A stretch of 64,000 nt of DNA from Hymenoscyphus infarciens (lineage: Eukaryota > Ascomycota > Leotiomycetes > Helotiales > Helotiaceae): positions 124,001 to 188,000 of the forward strand of contig LLCB01000001.1 of the NCBI GenBank assembly GCA_001414345.1, given 5' to 3'. The notes beneath the pieces are model-generated. The model was given only the letters and a program-made list of their open reading frames with translations. It had not been told where the DNA came from and did not search any database. The translations under genes were made by a program, and so were the position numbers. Below are positions 36,115 to 50,300 of this stretch, piece after piece (the first letter of the stretch is position 1; each line of letters begins with the position of its first letter).

Positions 36115-36834
36115 CTTCAGGCGCAATTATGGGAAGGATGCAGCTGTGTGTGGGTTGATTCAAGTCGGGTGTTGGGCATACCACGGGAAGCCGGGGATAA
36201 GTTGAACGGCCCGGTTTCGGAGTCCATCGGCGAGCTCGGGTTCACAGCCCGAGAATGAAGCTATTTTCAAGAGAAGCGGGAGGAAAGTTGGCCGAGCCCC
36301 CGCCCGACCAAAAGCCCCTTACCCCACCAAAATTTACCCCTCCTCTTGTTGCGCCTGTCCGCCTCTCTCGAGTTGGTCTTGCTGATTGTGGCTTCAAAAA
36401 GTGCCCAGCGTCATTATCATTCATGAATGCTGATTGGCGCGCAAGTCAACAATCCGTCTGTTCTCCCCCCACTCTCTGGGAACCCCCTTGCCCTCGGCCA
36501 CATCCCTCCTTTTGCCTCCTCAAAATGTTCGTTGGCGGGACCAAAACCCCTCTCCGACGTAATGATAGGTGGGACGTCGCGGAATAAGCTCCAGAGATGG
36601 TCCACATAGTAGCTGGATAGTGTCCAGGATTGGCAACGTAGAATGACTTCTGTCATGCGGGATGCAGTCTTCCAAGCCGTCTTCTGTGAGCTTCTCTGAA
36701 CTTAGAGCAGGCGGATCATTATTATAAGTAGAAACGCGTCTCCCCTCTTCTCACTTGCTACATTTTTTGCTGCCTTCTCTCTACACTTCCAATTCTAAAA
36801 AAATCATCACTTACACCTCCCAAAGACAGCAAAT
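36115..36834. promoter_or_regulatory. Divergent promoter region of the NIP30-type gene and the aldo-keto reductase
   Basis: These 720 bp lie between divergent starts. Several CCCCT (AGGGG) pentamers occur on the plus strand, for example near 36315, 36337, 36545 and 36743. They match the stress-response element of yeast Msn2/4-type factors and fit an aldo-keto reductase promoter, but the motif is short and the region C-rich, so this is only suggestive. Confidence 0.4.
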
Positions 36835-37953
36835 ATGGCTACCTCGTAAGCATCTCCTCTATTACAATCACAATCACAACCCCATTTATATTAAGCAGAA
36901 GCCTGCGACGGCTGGCAAGCGTAGCCTCGCAGTTCAATACGAGAAGATCATTTAGCTCACAACTTAACCTTTCCAGAAAGACGTATACTCTCAATACCGG
37001 AGCCAAGATTCCAGCTCTGGGTCTCGGAACATGGCAATCAGGACCGAATGAGGTCGAGAAAGCTGTCGAGGCTGCTCTCCGAAAAGGATATCGTCATATC
37101 GATACTGCTGTATGTGCAATACCAGAAGCCAACATATGAACATATGCTAATGAAATATTAGCTTGCATACGGAAACGAAGCAGAGGTTGGGCGAGGCATC
37201 AAAAACTCCGGTGTACCAAGAGAAGAGATCTGGATTACCACCAAGCTCGACAACCCATGGCACAAACGAGTTCAAGAGGGAATTGACTCTTCCCTCAAGT
37301 CCCTCGGCGTCGACTACGTCGATTTGTACCTTATGCATTGGCCATGCTCTACTGACCCAACCGATTTGAAGAAACATCTTCCAGACTGGGATTTTGTCAA
37401 GACATGGGCAGAGATTCAAAAGCTCCCTGCTACTGGGAAAGTCAAGAATATCGGCGTCTCCAATTTCGGCATCAAGAACCTCGAGATTCTCCTCAACGAC
37501 CCATCATGCAAGGTACTTTCTTCTCACGCCCCACACACATGAACATACTAACCCCCCACCCAGATCGTCCCAGCAGTCAACCAGATCGAGCTTCACCCTA
37601 ATAACCCCTCCCCCAAACTCGTCGCCTACAACACCTCAAAGGGCATCCACAGCACCGGCTACTCCTGCTTAGGATCCACCAACTCTCCTCTCTACAAAGA
37701 CCAAACCCTCCTTTCCATGGCCAAAGCCAAGGGCAAGACCCCTCAACAAATTCTCCTCGCTTGGGGATTACAAAAAGGATGGTCTGTCATTCCTAAATCC
37801 GTCAACAAGGAGAGAGTGGAGAAGAACTTTGAGTTGGATGGGTGGGAGTTGACTGACGAGGAGATCAAGAAGCTGGATGGACTACCAGATAGATTCAAGG
37901 TTTGTGGGGATGCTTGGTTGCCTGTTAAGGTTTTCTTTGGGGACGATGAGTAG
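36835..37953 (+). CDS. NADPH-dependent aldo-keto reductase (Gcy1/Ypr1-like)
   Basis: Four exons (36835-36845, 36977-37109, 37162-37512, 37564-37953) give 294 residues, a normal AKR length. The first exon codes only three complete codons (Met-Ala-Thr) plus two bases. The catalytic tetrad is visible: Asp in RHIDTA, Tyr in LAYGNE, Lys in [10 protein letters not shown] and His in LYLMHWP. The cofactor-binding end has [14 protein letters not shown]. The reading [16 protein letters not shown] is typical of the family. It probably reduces small aldehydes or glycerone-type substrates in the cytosol. Near the active-site loop it reads TGYSCLGS where many relatives have AYSPLGS, a small departure. The stretch after the Asn-Gln-Ile-Glu-Leu-His block is also slightly unusual. 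Confidence 0.92.
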
Positions 37954-40900
37954 GTGTTTTGTTACTAGTAGAAATTTTATATAGATGGATTATTTAGATG
38001 GTGGTGGGTATAAATGCTCTTCTGGATTCCAAGTTCCCAACTACTCCTTTTTTCTGCACAGCTTGAGTGCAGTCTCCTGGTCCCCAAGTTAACCTGGAGA
38101 TTGACATACTCGGCGGCCCATTTTGAGGTCAGGTAAAAGCAAAGGTCATGCGAGACCAACCAAGAAAGGCTAAGAAATAATTTCTTTAGAAAACCTCCCG
38201 TCCGCCCCTTCGCTCTGGGAGGGACGCAAAAGGGACGGACCTGCGACCTGCGACCCTCTCTCATCGTGACATGAGGTCCAGGTGTTGAGAGGGAAAGGGC
38301 ACCCCAACCGAGTGATCGAGTCGGAACAAAAAGGGTGTTACCACTTACCGCCTCGACTTGACAAAGTCGACTCGAGCCTGCCCACTTCATGACAGACTTG
38401 GACCAGCTGGCCCCCGGTGGGTTTGCTCCTTAATGTGGAGCCCTGATCTAGTGTTTCAGTTGTAGGTACCGGGGTCGTTGCGACCCTCCAAGCACTTAAC
38501 CTTGACCCCCTGCCAGGCGAGGTGGCTTCAACCTGTCTTAACCGAACTCTTCAAGTGCGAGGTCGAGGTGATCTCTCCTTGGGAGGGAACCTAATCGCTC
38601 CTGCCCAATTAAAGTGACACTCTACAAATTCTACCTAGAGTTTTGTAAGTACAGTAAGTAGAGTCGTAGACCAAAAGTAAAATTCTCGCAACAACCTGAA
38701 TAGCAACAACCTTAACCTTGTTACGAAGTAGTAAGGAAAACACGAATACCTTCTTTACTAGGACCCTTGATTACTTGCTTTCCCTTGCAGGTCTCGTGTT
38801 GAAAATCTTAGGTCTGTCCTGGTACTCCATTACCAGATACCTCTTTTGACTACAGCCCAATAATGTAATTTGCTTTTTTTGGCCTTTGGGAGTTTTCCTC
38901 TGTTTCATGGCACGTTGAGGCGTTTGTGCGAGCGTATTTTTCTTTTAGGATATTCTAATAAGCTACAGACGATTTCGCTTTGTTTCCTTTTTGGTATTTC
39001 TTTTGATGGGAGGCTTAAAAGCCTCGTCTCTACAGGGACGGATGGAGAGGCGGATTTTAGTACCAGAGTCACAGTCGTAAAACTTTAATAAAACCACGAC
39101 CAGGACTAGAAAAGCTAGAAGCTTTAAGATGAGAGTTAATTAGTATCTGATAGGTTTTCTTATTTTTTTCTTTTATTTCTGCGATTTTATTCTAGAACTT
39201 GAGAAGTTGTAAGGTGGCAGGCGCTAGGCTGGACCAAAATCCGCCTCTCCATCCGTCCCCGTAGAGCTCGTATACCTGGATGTATCGATACTATTGAACG
39301 TGCGGAAGAAATCGAGAATAAAACTTGTTTGGACAGCAGAGATATTATTTTTTTTGCTCCTACCAAAAAGAGGGCTAGGAAAAGTGAAGTGAATAATTTC
39401 CATTGCGGGACGAGTTTGTTCGGCATCTTGGTTTCGTGGGCTAACTTCGTTGTATATAGCGTCGTCGACAACATGGGCTCAAGCCCTTTTTCAAAGCTGG
39501 GTTCGTTACTTCAGAGTCTGCTGATACATAATTAGTTCCTTTTGTAATGTAAACTTCAGTTGGGTTGGAGATGATTTATAGATGTCTGTTGGCAACCCCA
39601 GAAGATATACATGCTTTCGTGAGGTATTGTCTCAACAAACAAGCTTTGTTCGCTACGGTGCCCACTGCTTTGGTTGGATTGATTACGCCTCCGGAATTGA
39701 ATGAGAGGGAGGGATTGAGACCGAGTGGATCGAGCTATAATTTAGAGGAATTGAAGACCTACTTCTGACGAATGGTGAATTTTGAAACCAGGTCCCTGAA
39801 CTTCTCGTCTGTAGATTATAGTGGTGGTCTTGGCGGAGCCGAGAATACGTTAATCATTTCAAAGCCTGGCCTAGACAAAAGCTCGTTTATCTTCCATTAA
39901 GGCAAACCCAGAATATAAGTAAACAATGAGAAAGCAACGAAAAGCTTTTTTTATAGGGATAAGTTCCTTTCAGGAGACTTGCTTGCACGAAAAAACACTC
40001 TCTGTTCGTTGTGTCTTCTGAAATCCTTTCCCGTCGGATTATCCTCTTCCTGTGTATACTTCTCATCGCAGTCACCGAATCCTCGGAAGCTCCAGATTTT
40101 AAGATGGCCACTCTCCTCGGACATATGATTGCTGGTGGTGCCAGAGAGATATCACGGTGAATGAGGTTCGAGGAGAGTGTACTTGCAGAGTCTACAGTCA
40201 CTGACTCATACTTGGTGCGTCTGCTGGTAACAACAGTTAAGGATGTCTGAATCTGTCGATACCTTGAACCATGTAGATGGAATCGACAGCGAAGAATTCT
40301 TCGACAGCAAATATACTTAAGAGCCGACAACGAAAAATTTCCATCAGACCATAGGAAAGAGTACCGACAAGGTCACATCCAAGCTGTTTCGTCAGAATGG
40401 GGAAGTTGAAAAAACCGCAGCAACAGCTCGTTCTCATGTTGCGAAGCATCCTGTTGGACTCTCATACATTTCAAACCATAGCTGTGAAGCATTGATACAA
40501 GTAGAGGAAGTCAGGTTTGTGTTGAGGACGATCAAGTGAACTGAGTGAATAAGAATATGCAGGAACCTAGTAACAATCACCTTGAGCTTGCTGCTTGAGA
40601 GTTTGGTGTTACAGCAGTGCTCACTTTGACTTCATGTTAGGTAATATATAACACTTTGAAAGCTGCCCTAGTACACAGACATCCAATAAAAAAGCACATA
40701 ACAGTCACATCATTCAGTCTCCCCCCCTGCCATAGAACCCTCCTAGGCAGATACCAATGATTCTCAAATTCCAAACCCATTTAATTTCCGTCACTATCTC
40801 AATCATCATTCATTTACATACATATACCAGAGACTCTTCTACTGTCAGAGTAAAATTTATCTTCGATTTTATCTACACGGTCAGTGGTATTGATACAACC

Positions 40901-41302
40901 AGATATTTTAACGTCGTCAGTTGTCGTCCACTATCGACAGGAAATAGTTCAACATAAGTGAAATATCTGTCGGTATCTTTCACTTCAGCTCACTCTTCAC
41001 TCGACCACACTACATACCTCTTTTCACATCAACTCACAAACAACATTCATATATATATTCAAATTTAATAAACTATATAGAATGAAAATCGTATATACCC
41101 AAACAAAATCCATTAATGAGCGTACTTATAATGAAATTATAATGAAATTCGCAATCTCCAAAAATGCTAGACCAAGTAGACGAAGAAGAAACGTCTAATA
41201 ATGCAAAACACCAAAAAGCTATGACAGACCCCAATGCAAATTTTCAACCAAATGAATGAAAGCAAGAAATCTTTTTATCAGAAAGAAAATCGAAAAAAAA
41301 AC
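37954..41302. other. 3.3-kb gene-free stretch
   Basis: Nothing coding is supported. Section 38180-38640 is GC-richer than its surroundings and may be an old transposon fragment. An imperfect inverted repeat (39030-39066 with 39229-39264) is listed separately. Open frames of 66-147 codons (for example 39887-40330 minus) show no family or splice structure. The right end is the 3' flank of the giant glycosyltransferase gene. Confidence 0.5.
39030..39264. repeat. Imperfect inverted repeat, arms of 36-37 bp
   Basis: The left arm 39030-39066 (CTACAGGGACGGATGGAGAG, then GCGGATTTTAGTACCAG) matches the reverse complement of 39229-39264 with a few transitions. The spacer is 162 bp. This could be a miniature inverted-repeat element or a foldback remnant; no clear target duplication is visible. 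Confidence 0.65.
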
Positions 41303-44300
41303 TCACACCCTCTGAAGCGCCACAGTGACATCGCGAACGAAAGTATCCTCCCCCATCAAGGGTTTAACCTTCACAACAGAAGCACCTGAACTCTTTCCCC
41401 CGTCCCATGCTTCACTCTTCGCAAGAAGCGTAACTCTAGCAGGCATCATCTTCTTGGCCCCGATAGGAGTACTAGCATTCCCATGACTATGCACACCACT
41501 CTGCGCCCACAAAGTCGAAGCGCGACTCCCACTCGTCCGATACCCACTATCAAAATGACTTCTAATCTCAGGACTCATCAAGGTCGTAGCTCCGAGCGAA
41601 GGAACCATTAGACTCGATGTCTGCGTAGAAGATAATTGCGGACGAACAGGTGGTGTTGCAGAGCCCACACCTGCTGTACCCCATGCATTGGATGGGATAG
41701 GCATACTAGGCATATGAGGACGAATTTCCGGTCTCGTAGTTGTCGTGGGCCTTTTGAGGATATCGTAACGCGCTTTTCCTATCCAAAGCATCTGTTCATG
41801 TTCCCGGAGATACCGTTCTCCACCAAAGGATTTCTGGACAATCTCTCGACTTCGCATTCCTAGAGCTCGTCGTTGCTCGGTTTTGGCGTACATGCGAGCC
41901 GTGATTGCAGCTACATCTTCGGGCGTTGGCTTGTCGGTTATGATTGGTGCTTTGAAGTCGGATGGGTCTTCAGCGTAGGGTGCCCATTCATCTAAGAGGG
42001 CTAGGAAGTTTACTTGCGCACGGGCGAGGTTGCGGGCGTCGTTTGGAGCTACGACTGCGCTGTAGCATGCACCGGTATCTGGGTCTGTGAGGACACGAAG
42101 GGAGGCTCCTACATCTGTGCAGACGACTGGTGCACCTGTGAGTGCTGCTTCGCCGAGTGCGAGAGGGAGACCTTCTGAGATGGAAGAATTGAGGAAGACC
42201 CATGTTTTTTCGAGGACGCTGGTTGGATTTGCTTCTCCGCACATATTGACGAATCGAGGAAGTGATTTGGATGCTATGATTTCGAAGCAGTCCGTTGAAT
42301 ATGATGGGGATTTGTCAATGGCGCCGTATATATCGAGACGATAATCGGTGAAGCCCCACTCATTGACAATGATATCGGCTGCTAAGATGGCGGTTTTGAT
42401 ATCCTTTGCATACCAAACATGCGAGAGCATCGTTACAGTTGGCAACTTGGACTTGATCTCCTTGATTGGTGCGAACTGAGACATATCGGGAATACCATTC
42501 ACGACGGGATCAATCTTTCTCTTGAAGGTGTTTCGGTGCTCGAGTCGACCTTGGCTACTACCGATTTCTGTTTCCCATCCAGGATTGAAGAAATCGGCGC
42601 AGGGGAGAATAGTGTCTGCGTGATGTAGAATCAACTGACTGGTAATTCGCATAAGACCAAGCAACGCGTTTCGCACAAAAGGTGCCATTGTGCAAAGATC
42701 AGAAGAAAGATAGAGGTTCGTTTCACGCCAACTTATGGCGTGGTCCCAAATTTGAAGCGTCGACCCACGTTTGATCTTGCAGACAATTCCATACGAGGCA
42801 CTAACACTGTGGTGTGAAGCCTGGAATATCGCTGGGATGCGGTCTGGAATTGGTATTGAAAGTATGAACAAGTAGCGATACCAGAGATCGAGGGCAGCAT
42901 CAAGTTGGGCTACTGTAGGTATTTCCGTTTGGAACCAAGACTCCGAAGGCGTTGGGCTAACTAAATCCTGACTGATCCATAGATTTCGCCAGGCGCACTT
43001 GACTATATCGCTTGTCCATATCGCGCCCCAATGTTTGGAGTCTGAGAAGTAGCTGTTGAGGTTTACTAAAGCTCGAGTAGTTTGGGCAATATCGCTCATT
43101 GTAAAATTGGTCGTTCTAGCACCTTTGACCAATGCGTTGAGAATGGGGAGGAAATTTCGTTCAACGTCCAGCTTTGTCGCATCTCTGGGGACATGCTCAA
43201 CCTCTGTGTCGAGTTTATCCTTGAACAGGCCATGGGTAGGTGTGAGGAAGTCCAAGCCCCAGAGTGGGATTACTTTGAGACTTCGAACGTTCATTTCCGT
43301 CTGATAAATATTAGTATGATCTTCTAACCCGGACAATGGAGCTCTTACCTGATGCTTTGGGAGGCCAGAATCATTGGCAGACTCGGCAATCATGTGCCAA
43401 TTGACAGAACGGAGGTTATTGATCATGTCTCTCCGGCAAGCTGATACACCACCACCTTCATTTGGCCAGGTTCCTGAGTCCACCGCGAGAACTTGCAAGC
43501 CATCGTTGTCAAAGTCGGGAGCTTTCGATCTTGTCCTACTATTTGCATCACCGCCTTGGCCAAAGCTGTAAAGATCGGCAATCTTTATTGCTAGAGGTGC
43601 CCACCCAGAAATTGAGTTGTCTAAATCAACAGTCGCCATGATACCATCCGCATTTTCATTAAGAAAAACTTCTGCACCGGCAAGATCACCACGGTCACGC
43701 CTACGCCAATATGGTCGTAGTAAAGGTTCTCTCCTCAATAATTTCTCGTCCAAGTATCTCACCATGACACCATCAAATCCCGGTGTATTTTTCCATGCGC
43801 TCCAAAGCCTTGAGCGAGCTCGCGAGGTAGAGACTGGATTACGATGTGTATTGAGCCCCAGCCACCGAGGAATCGCATGAGAAGTAAGAGTCTTGAAACC
43901 AACAAGCTGATCATCGTAAGAAAAACTAGAGTTTGTTGGTTTCTTCAAAACACTCAAGTGATCCCATTGGATGATAGGTGGTGTCTCAATAACTTCGCCA
44001 TTCAATGTAGTGTGAATAGTAGGATGAAACTTGTGATCGTAACTCCAATGAGACTCATAGACATCAGAGCCAAGTACGAAAGTAGCTTCAGTAACTTGTG
44101 AATGTGGAATCCATTTGTCAAGCTTCTCATGATGAGTAGCTGGAGGCGCGGACCAAGACACCGTGCAAGTTAAATGAGGCAGAACAAATTCAGCCCTCAA
44201 CAGCTCATCTTCAAAGTCGCTCCCCTGTCGATAATGGCAGTTGAAACGCACTAAGCTCCCATGAAGAATGTAAGAACCACTTTGAATGAGGCCTCTGAAG

Positions 44301-47300
44301 TTGAAATTGACCTCTTCACATTTATCTTTTCCTTCAACACACTTTCTCAATATTGGATATCGAATATTGTGCACTTTTAAGAGAGCCCTTCTCCGTGGTA
44401 ATATGCTGGTATCTTGGTATTCATATCGGTAAACATTGCCTTTAGTGCCGTTAGAGTACTCTTCTCTCCGAAGCAAGAGTTTGGCCTTGTTGTAAGTACT
44501 GATTCTTTGGAGCTTGGCGTTATCTTCAGGCTCTCGATCGAGTTTTCCAGCATATTGATGGACTTTAAAAGTTCCTGCTCTACCATAGGGTGAGTGGATG
44601 AATGCAGTAGATAAACCATCTGTGTTTTCAATAGCGATCTTTTGCCGTTTGAGTGAGACAGTGGTGCCGCCAATGCGATCCCACAATGTGCTGACATTTT
44701 TGCGACCATGGAAGAGGAAGATGGGCAATACCAGATCCTGAAGAAGTTTTGTGTATCTCCACACAGCAGTTGCAAGAAACATATTGATGCATCCAACAAT
44801 TCTGTTGCTTGAGTGAAAGGCGTAAGTGAGCTCACGTTGGAACTCGGGTTCAGCGACAAATGCGATGGCGACAAGCTTGAGGAAGATTCCCACATGATGG
44901 TATACGTAGCTGAAAGGGGCCTTCCAGCTGCGAAGAACTTCTCTTGCTGTCCTCTTGGAGACACTCGGCAGGACCCGTAAGAGCCTGAGAGATTCAAGGG
45001 AATCTTGATGGTATAGCTTTTCACCCGGGTTGTCGTCTCTCGCACCCAATGCATAATTTCTGCACGCCATAGCAATAAAAGCTCCGTAATTACAACGCGT
45101 GAGGAACGTTGTCGTAGGAATATCTCGAGCCTGGTTGAATACAAGCCATTCTTGCTGAGACCTGGTCAACGCCTCTTCTTGGCCAGCACACCTCAGAATG
45201 ATCAATTCTCGAATATCTCGAGGAAGTCGGTCCCATTTGGTTTCAACATCAAACCGCAGTGCAAGATATTTCAGACTCTGGGTCTCAAGGAAACGAGACA
45301 GCTCCTGAGATTTTGACGAAGAAGATTTTTCTTGGCGTAGGTAGTCCTTGACACAACTTGGGACGGGGGGAGACTGTTGTAGGCGTCCCGAGATCGGGGC
45401 CGCTGCGAGTAACGTCTCTGCCAGGCACGCATCTTCATGGCTCATGCCCATGAGACTTTCTGCAACCGCGTGAATGAGAATTTCGGCGGTACTAGAAGAT
45501 CATGATGTTAGTTCAGTGGCGAAATCGGAAGGGACGGCAACCTACCTCTGACAAAAGTGGCTGACAGTACTTTGGTCTTGTTCTTCATCCATCATCCCAC
45601 ACCCAACCAAAATATGAAGCTGGCCATCTAGAAAATGACTAACTGCCTTCACATCACCGAACGCATCACTCATCGCTGCCACAGTGACACAATCAACAAT
45701 TACTGTCCCGCGCTCAAAAGCAAAAGCGGTAAGTTCCAAAATGGTTGCGGCTTGAGGGAATGCTTCAAGGGCAAATCTTGAGAGAGTAGTTCGAGGCTCT
45801 CGATAATTCCCTAATGCATGCAAAAGAGTAGATTTGATTTCTAGGCCAGGATGGTTCTGAGGATCAACCCGATAACGTTCCTCTTCACGCATTGCCCGAA
45901 GGTTGTGAAAGATTATCCGTAGTTCGTCTTGAGATAACAATGGATCTTTCCCAGGATTGGTAAAAGCGTGATAGTCCCCATCAGGGGCTAGTTTACTATA
46001 TCCCGATCCAGATGAGCCAGAAGATCCGGGATGCTTGTATATGGATTTCATCTTGATTCGTGCGTAATATAGCGAGAGTAGCGCTGCAGTCCAAGTAGCA
46101 GTACCCAGAGTTACTGTGTCGCAATACATGAAATCCGGGAAATAAGCTCTGAGGATTTGTCCGAGGGGAAGACCAATTACGACAGCGACAAGCAAAGGTT
46201 TGAAGCTTCGTGGCCCAGCAAAGATCTTGGTATACTGTAAGAATTGTCAGTGCCATCAACAGGATACGTGTTTCTTCGATGAAGAGATCTTACCTGATAC
46301 CAGAGAAGACCTTGAATCAGAATTAGTATCCAGCTGTTTTGCTTTCGATGGGTGGTGGAACTCACCTGTATAAGCAGCAACATATGAGATGAAAAGAATC
46401 GTAGATTCTCTCGTACTATCAAATATCCATAAAAGACATGAAGCGAGAGCCAAGCTCCACACGTGTAGCAGCAGATAGCGGCCAAGCATTGACCAGTAAA
46501 GAGAGCGTCTTGCTTTAACTTCTCTTTTCACTGCCTCTGGAATTGATCTGACATCCCCAATGAGCATATTCTGACCTTTAGCAGTCATAGTATGAAGTTT
46601 GGCAGCATTGAAATCCAGGAGCACTGCTCCAATCAAATAATATGCAAGAGAAAACCCCACTGGCATCCGGTACTTTGTGTTTAAGGCAGAAAGACCTAAA
46701 AGCTGTCCCCCGTCAAGAATAGATGACCATTTATCCAGAAGAGCCACGATGAAATACAGAAGACTGCATCCGACCTAAGCCTGTATATTAGTCCCAAGTG
46801 CTCGTTATTGAGGAAGGATATATATACCTCGTCTCCAGCCTGACGCCAGTGTATGAAGGCATTGTGAAGTCGAATACCAGTCTGAAGTTGTTTGAGTGTC
46901 TGTAAAGCCACTTTTGTCTGCATATTCCAAGTCGAAGAATAAGGCATGGGAAGAGGGGTGCCAGAATATCCACTGTACCATTCAAGCAAGAAAATTGTTG
47001 CATCATAACTTTTAGCGAGCGAAGACACCAGAGGGTCGTTTGGTTTTTGTCGGAAGCGTTTTCGAGCATCTGTGACATCCCTTATCATTGCAGCTCTCGC
47101 AAGTTTGAGAACTGCAGGATCTGTCATCCCAGCTAAAGCTTTCTCGTCACCATCCTCTTGGGTCTCAATATACCATTCCCGAAGACGTTTGTCTGTAAGC
47201 TTTTCAATATCCAAGTACCAAGTTGTCCACTTAGAGCCCGTGTAGCGTACACCAAGAACCAGCAAGATGAGGAAGGTATATATCACAGATACATATACGT

Positions 47301-50300
47301 AAATATCCTTGTTCTCAACCCACACACAAATTATAGGCGAAATAAATAGGAAAGGAACAACCATAATAATAATTGGACGCCCCTAAAAAAAAGCTGATGT
47401 TAGGTGAAAGTCTAGAATGGAGTTTTTGGTAACTTACGGATTGGAATGCGGAACCAGGGTATTGGAAATTCGCGAGCGTTGCCAATAAGCAGAGATAGGA
47501 AGTGAGCGCTATTAGGTAAAGAAAGAATACTATCCCTGCCCCGATGCCACTGATAGCACCGACAGCCACGAAGCCAATGACGGCTATTGCCAAGGTAAAT
47601 GCCAGTCCACCAACCAATCTTGTCAAAACAAACATATTCATTGCTGAAAAGGCCATTGAAATGAGATAGTAGGATCCACCACATGTGATCCAGGTACCCA
47701 CTGATCCTGAAATCAGAAGAGATATCATCAGCGCAAGAGTTGCAGAATGCTGTTCGTCGTGACTCATGTAAGCGCTGAGATATAACCCCCTCCCAGTTGT
47801 GGTAAGTAGAATGATGTCAAGCAGAGCTGGAATGGCGAAGACGCTCAAAAATGTGAACCTCTGGTGAGCGGCCATGTTTGTCCTCTTGGAATTGGGATCC
47901 ACGTCTATTTTCGCTGCAGCGTATGCTGATTGCGTCGTAGGCTCCATATCTGACCAAATTGGGGGTTCATGACCGGGTCGGTGATGATACGCTCGATATC
48001 GATCAGATAGTAGCTTTCCAAAGGCACTTGGTGTGGTGTCAAAATATGCCTCACATCGAGCCCCAGTTGCAAATAGCTCTGCGAAAGCAGCCGCCTGATC
48101 GCTCTGGTCGTTGAATAGCGTATTTCTGTCTGTGACTTCCATATATGCCTCGTCAAAGGCGTGCTTGCGCATTGCGCAGAATATGGAGAACGCAATGAGA
48201 TCAACACGTGAGTCCATTTCGCTTCTTTCAAGGGCTGCAGCTAGGCTCTCTGTGATTTGCTGGAGTTCCTCAATTCGCCTTTCTCTCAGCAGCTCAGTGA
48301 TAATTCTATGTATCTGAATAAAATTATCCAGTGCTGTTGCCTGACTCTGGTGTTGACACCCAGTTTGTCGATACCATTCAATTCTGGAACCAATCAAATC
48401 ATCGGCTGTAGCTCGACCACTAAGATACCCAGTAGTGCTTATTTCCTTTAGCTGTATAAAGTCGGTTGAGTTTAACAATTGCGACTCGCAGGCTTTGCGG
48501 AGCAGGTTGAAGAAAGAAGGATCTCCGGTAGCAGGAGATAGATTGAGGCGTTGGAGGAATTTAAGGAGTTCAGTGGGCGACAGAAGTGTCAAGTCGTGAA
48601 GAATCCTTGGTGATAAACCGGAAGGCTGTAAAATACTTTTTGTCCACTTTGAGAAGAGCATTTCGACCTGAAAGCATTCGTGTCTTGGACAGCCTCGGCT
48701 AGACAGGAATGTATGCAAGATGGCTCCGATGACATCTGGCGCATTTCTAGATACGAAAAGACTGAGAATCAAATCTTCATCTAATGTGTATACACCCCAG
48801 AAGTTGACACCAGGCTGGATTTGGAAACCTTGATCGAGACCAATATATGCCTTGATTGAGTCTGGTGCATCGGGCTGCACTTTTGTGAGCCTTTGGGCAA
48901 GACCCTGCACAGCAGCCATCCAATCAAACATGTTCCCCTCATTCTCTTCGCATAGCGTCTCGCAAAAATTGTCTAGGGTACTACCAATTTGATGCAATTT
49001 TGACTGTGGTATTTCATCTAAGAGGTTCATTTCTGCGAAGCGCCGCTGACTTTGGACTACGTCAAAGAAAGCCTTCTTTGTTATATCAAATCCAAGTGGG
49101 AAGCACCCCAAGTAGTCGAAAGAGGAGCCTTTTGGAGAAGTAGATATCACATTCCCCATCTTATTATCGGCAAGGGGAAGCCAGCTCAGTGAATTGATAG
49201 AGTCATAAGAGCCCTCAATCGAGGCCGTTGGAGACGAAGCCGGGCTAGATCTCTCAGTTTTTGTATTATACGAGGACCAGCCATGCACAGCAGGGTTACT
49301 CGAGCTTCTCTCAGAGCTGAAGCTTGGGCGTTCAGTATATGTTGGAGGTCTTGATAACTCATGGCCTTGGTCCGCGTATGTGGAAAATAGACGGTGAAGA
49401 CGATTGACATGCTGAGAGTTTTCGATAACATAATGTGGAGCAATCTAGTTATTCATCAGTATTCAAATAACATCTCGGTTACCTGATTGCAGACTTACCA
49501 ATTGGTTTGACCGCCATCTCTCATGAATCTTCATGACCCTGAGCTCCTTCAGCCAGTCAAATGCCCCGAGCGGCTCCCTCTGATAAAGTGAGAGCTCGGC
49601 AGACGTGAGAGCAGATGTGGAACCAATCCACGGTAACACACTATAGAACCTCGACCATTGGTAGCACCTTTTGATGATGGCATTCGAAGGCACAGCATTG
49701 TCGTCGATGGTTTCCCATAGCATGACCACAAAGCTACGCACACAAGCCTGGGAAACAAAAGCTTTTATTGTGGGCCGCATTTCTGCCATTTGGAATGCAT
49801 CTCGCTCTTCGCCATTTTTCGAAATTGTCCCATTTCGAATGACGAGTCCTCGTACCTCCCCCAATTCTGCAATTCTTGGATCCGAAAGAAACAAAGGAGC
49901 AGAAGCTTCGAGATACACGGAAAGACCGAGTGAGTTGACCAGGTATATGAATTCTTTAATGATTGGAACATTCATATGCCTTTCCCAATTGGCAATGAGA
50001 ATACCAGTGACGATATTCTGGTGGCTCGAAATCACTTTGCAAGCTCCCATCAATCTTATAAGCCACTCTGTGACAGAGACTATCGGTTTTTCGGATATCT
50101 CGCCCGCCGCCAAATCGACATCGATTCGAGCAAGTGCCTGTGCTGGTAGAGTGTATCGACCGGAGAGCATGGCTTCGACGACACCCCGCTGCAGCGGATC
50201 GAAAACGAGAAGGTCCCATTGCGACAGCAATTTCTCCTGAGATCCAGTTGGCGGACATTCGAACTCTCCAAGATAAACCCCAAAACTCCCCGGCCTGGCT

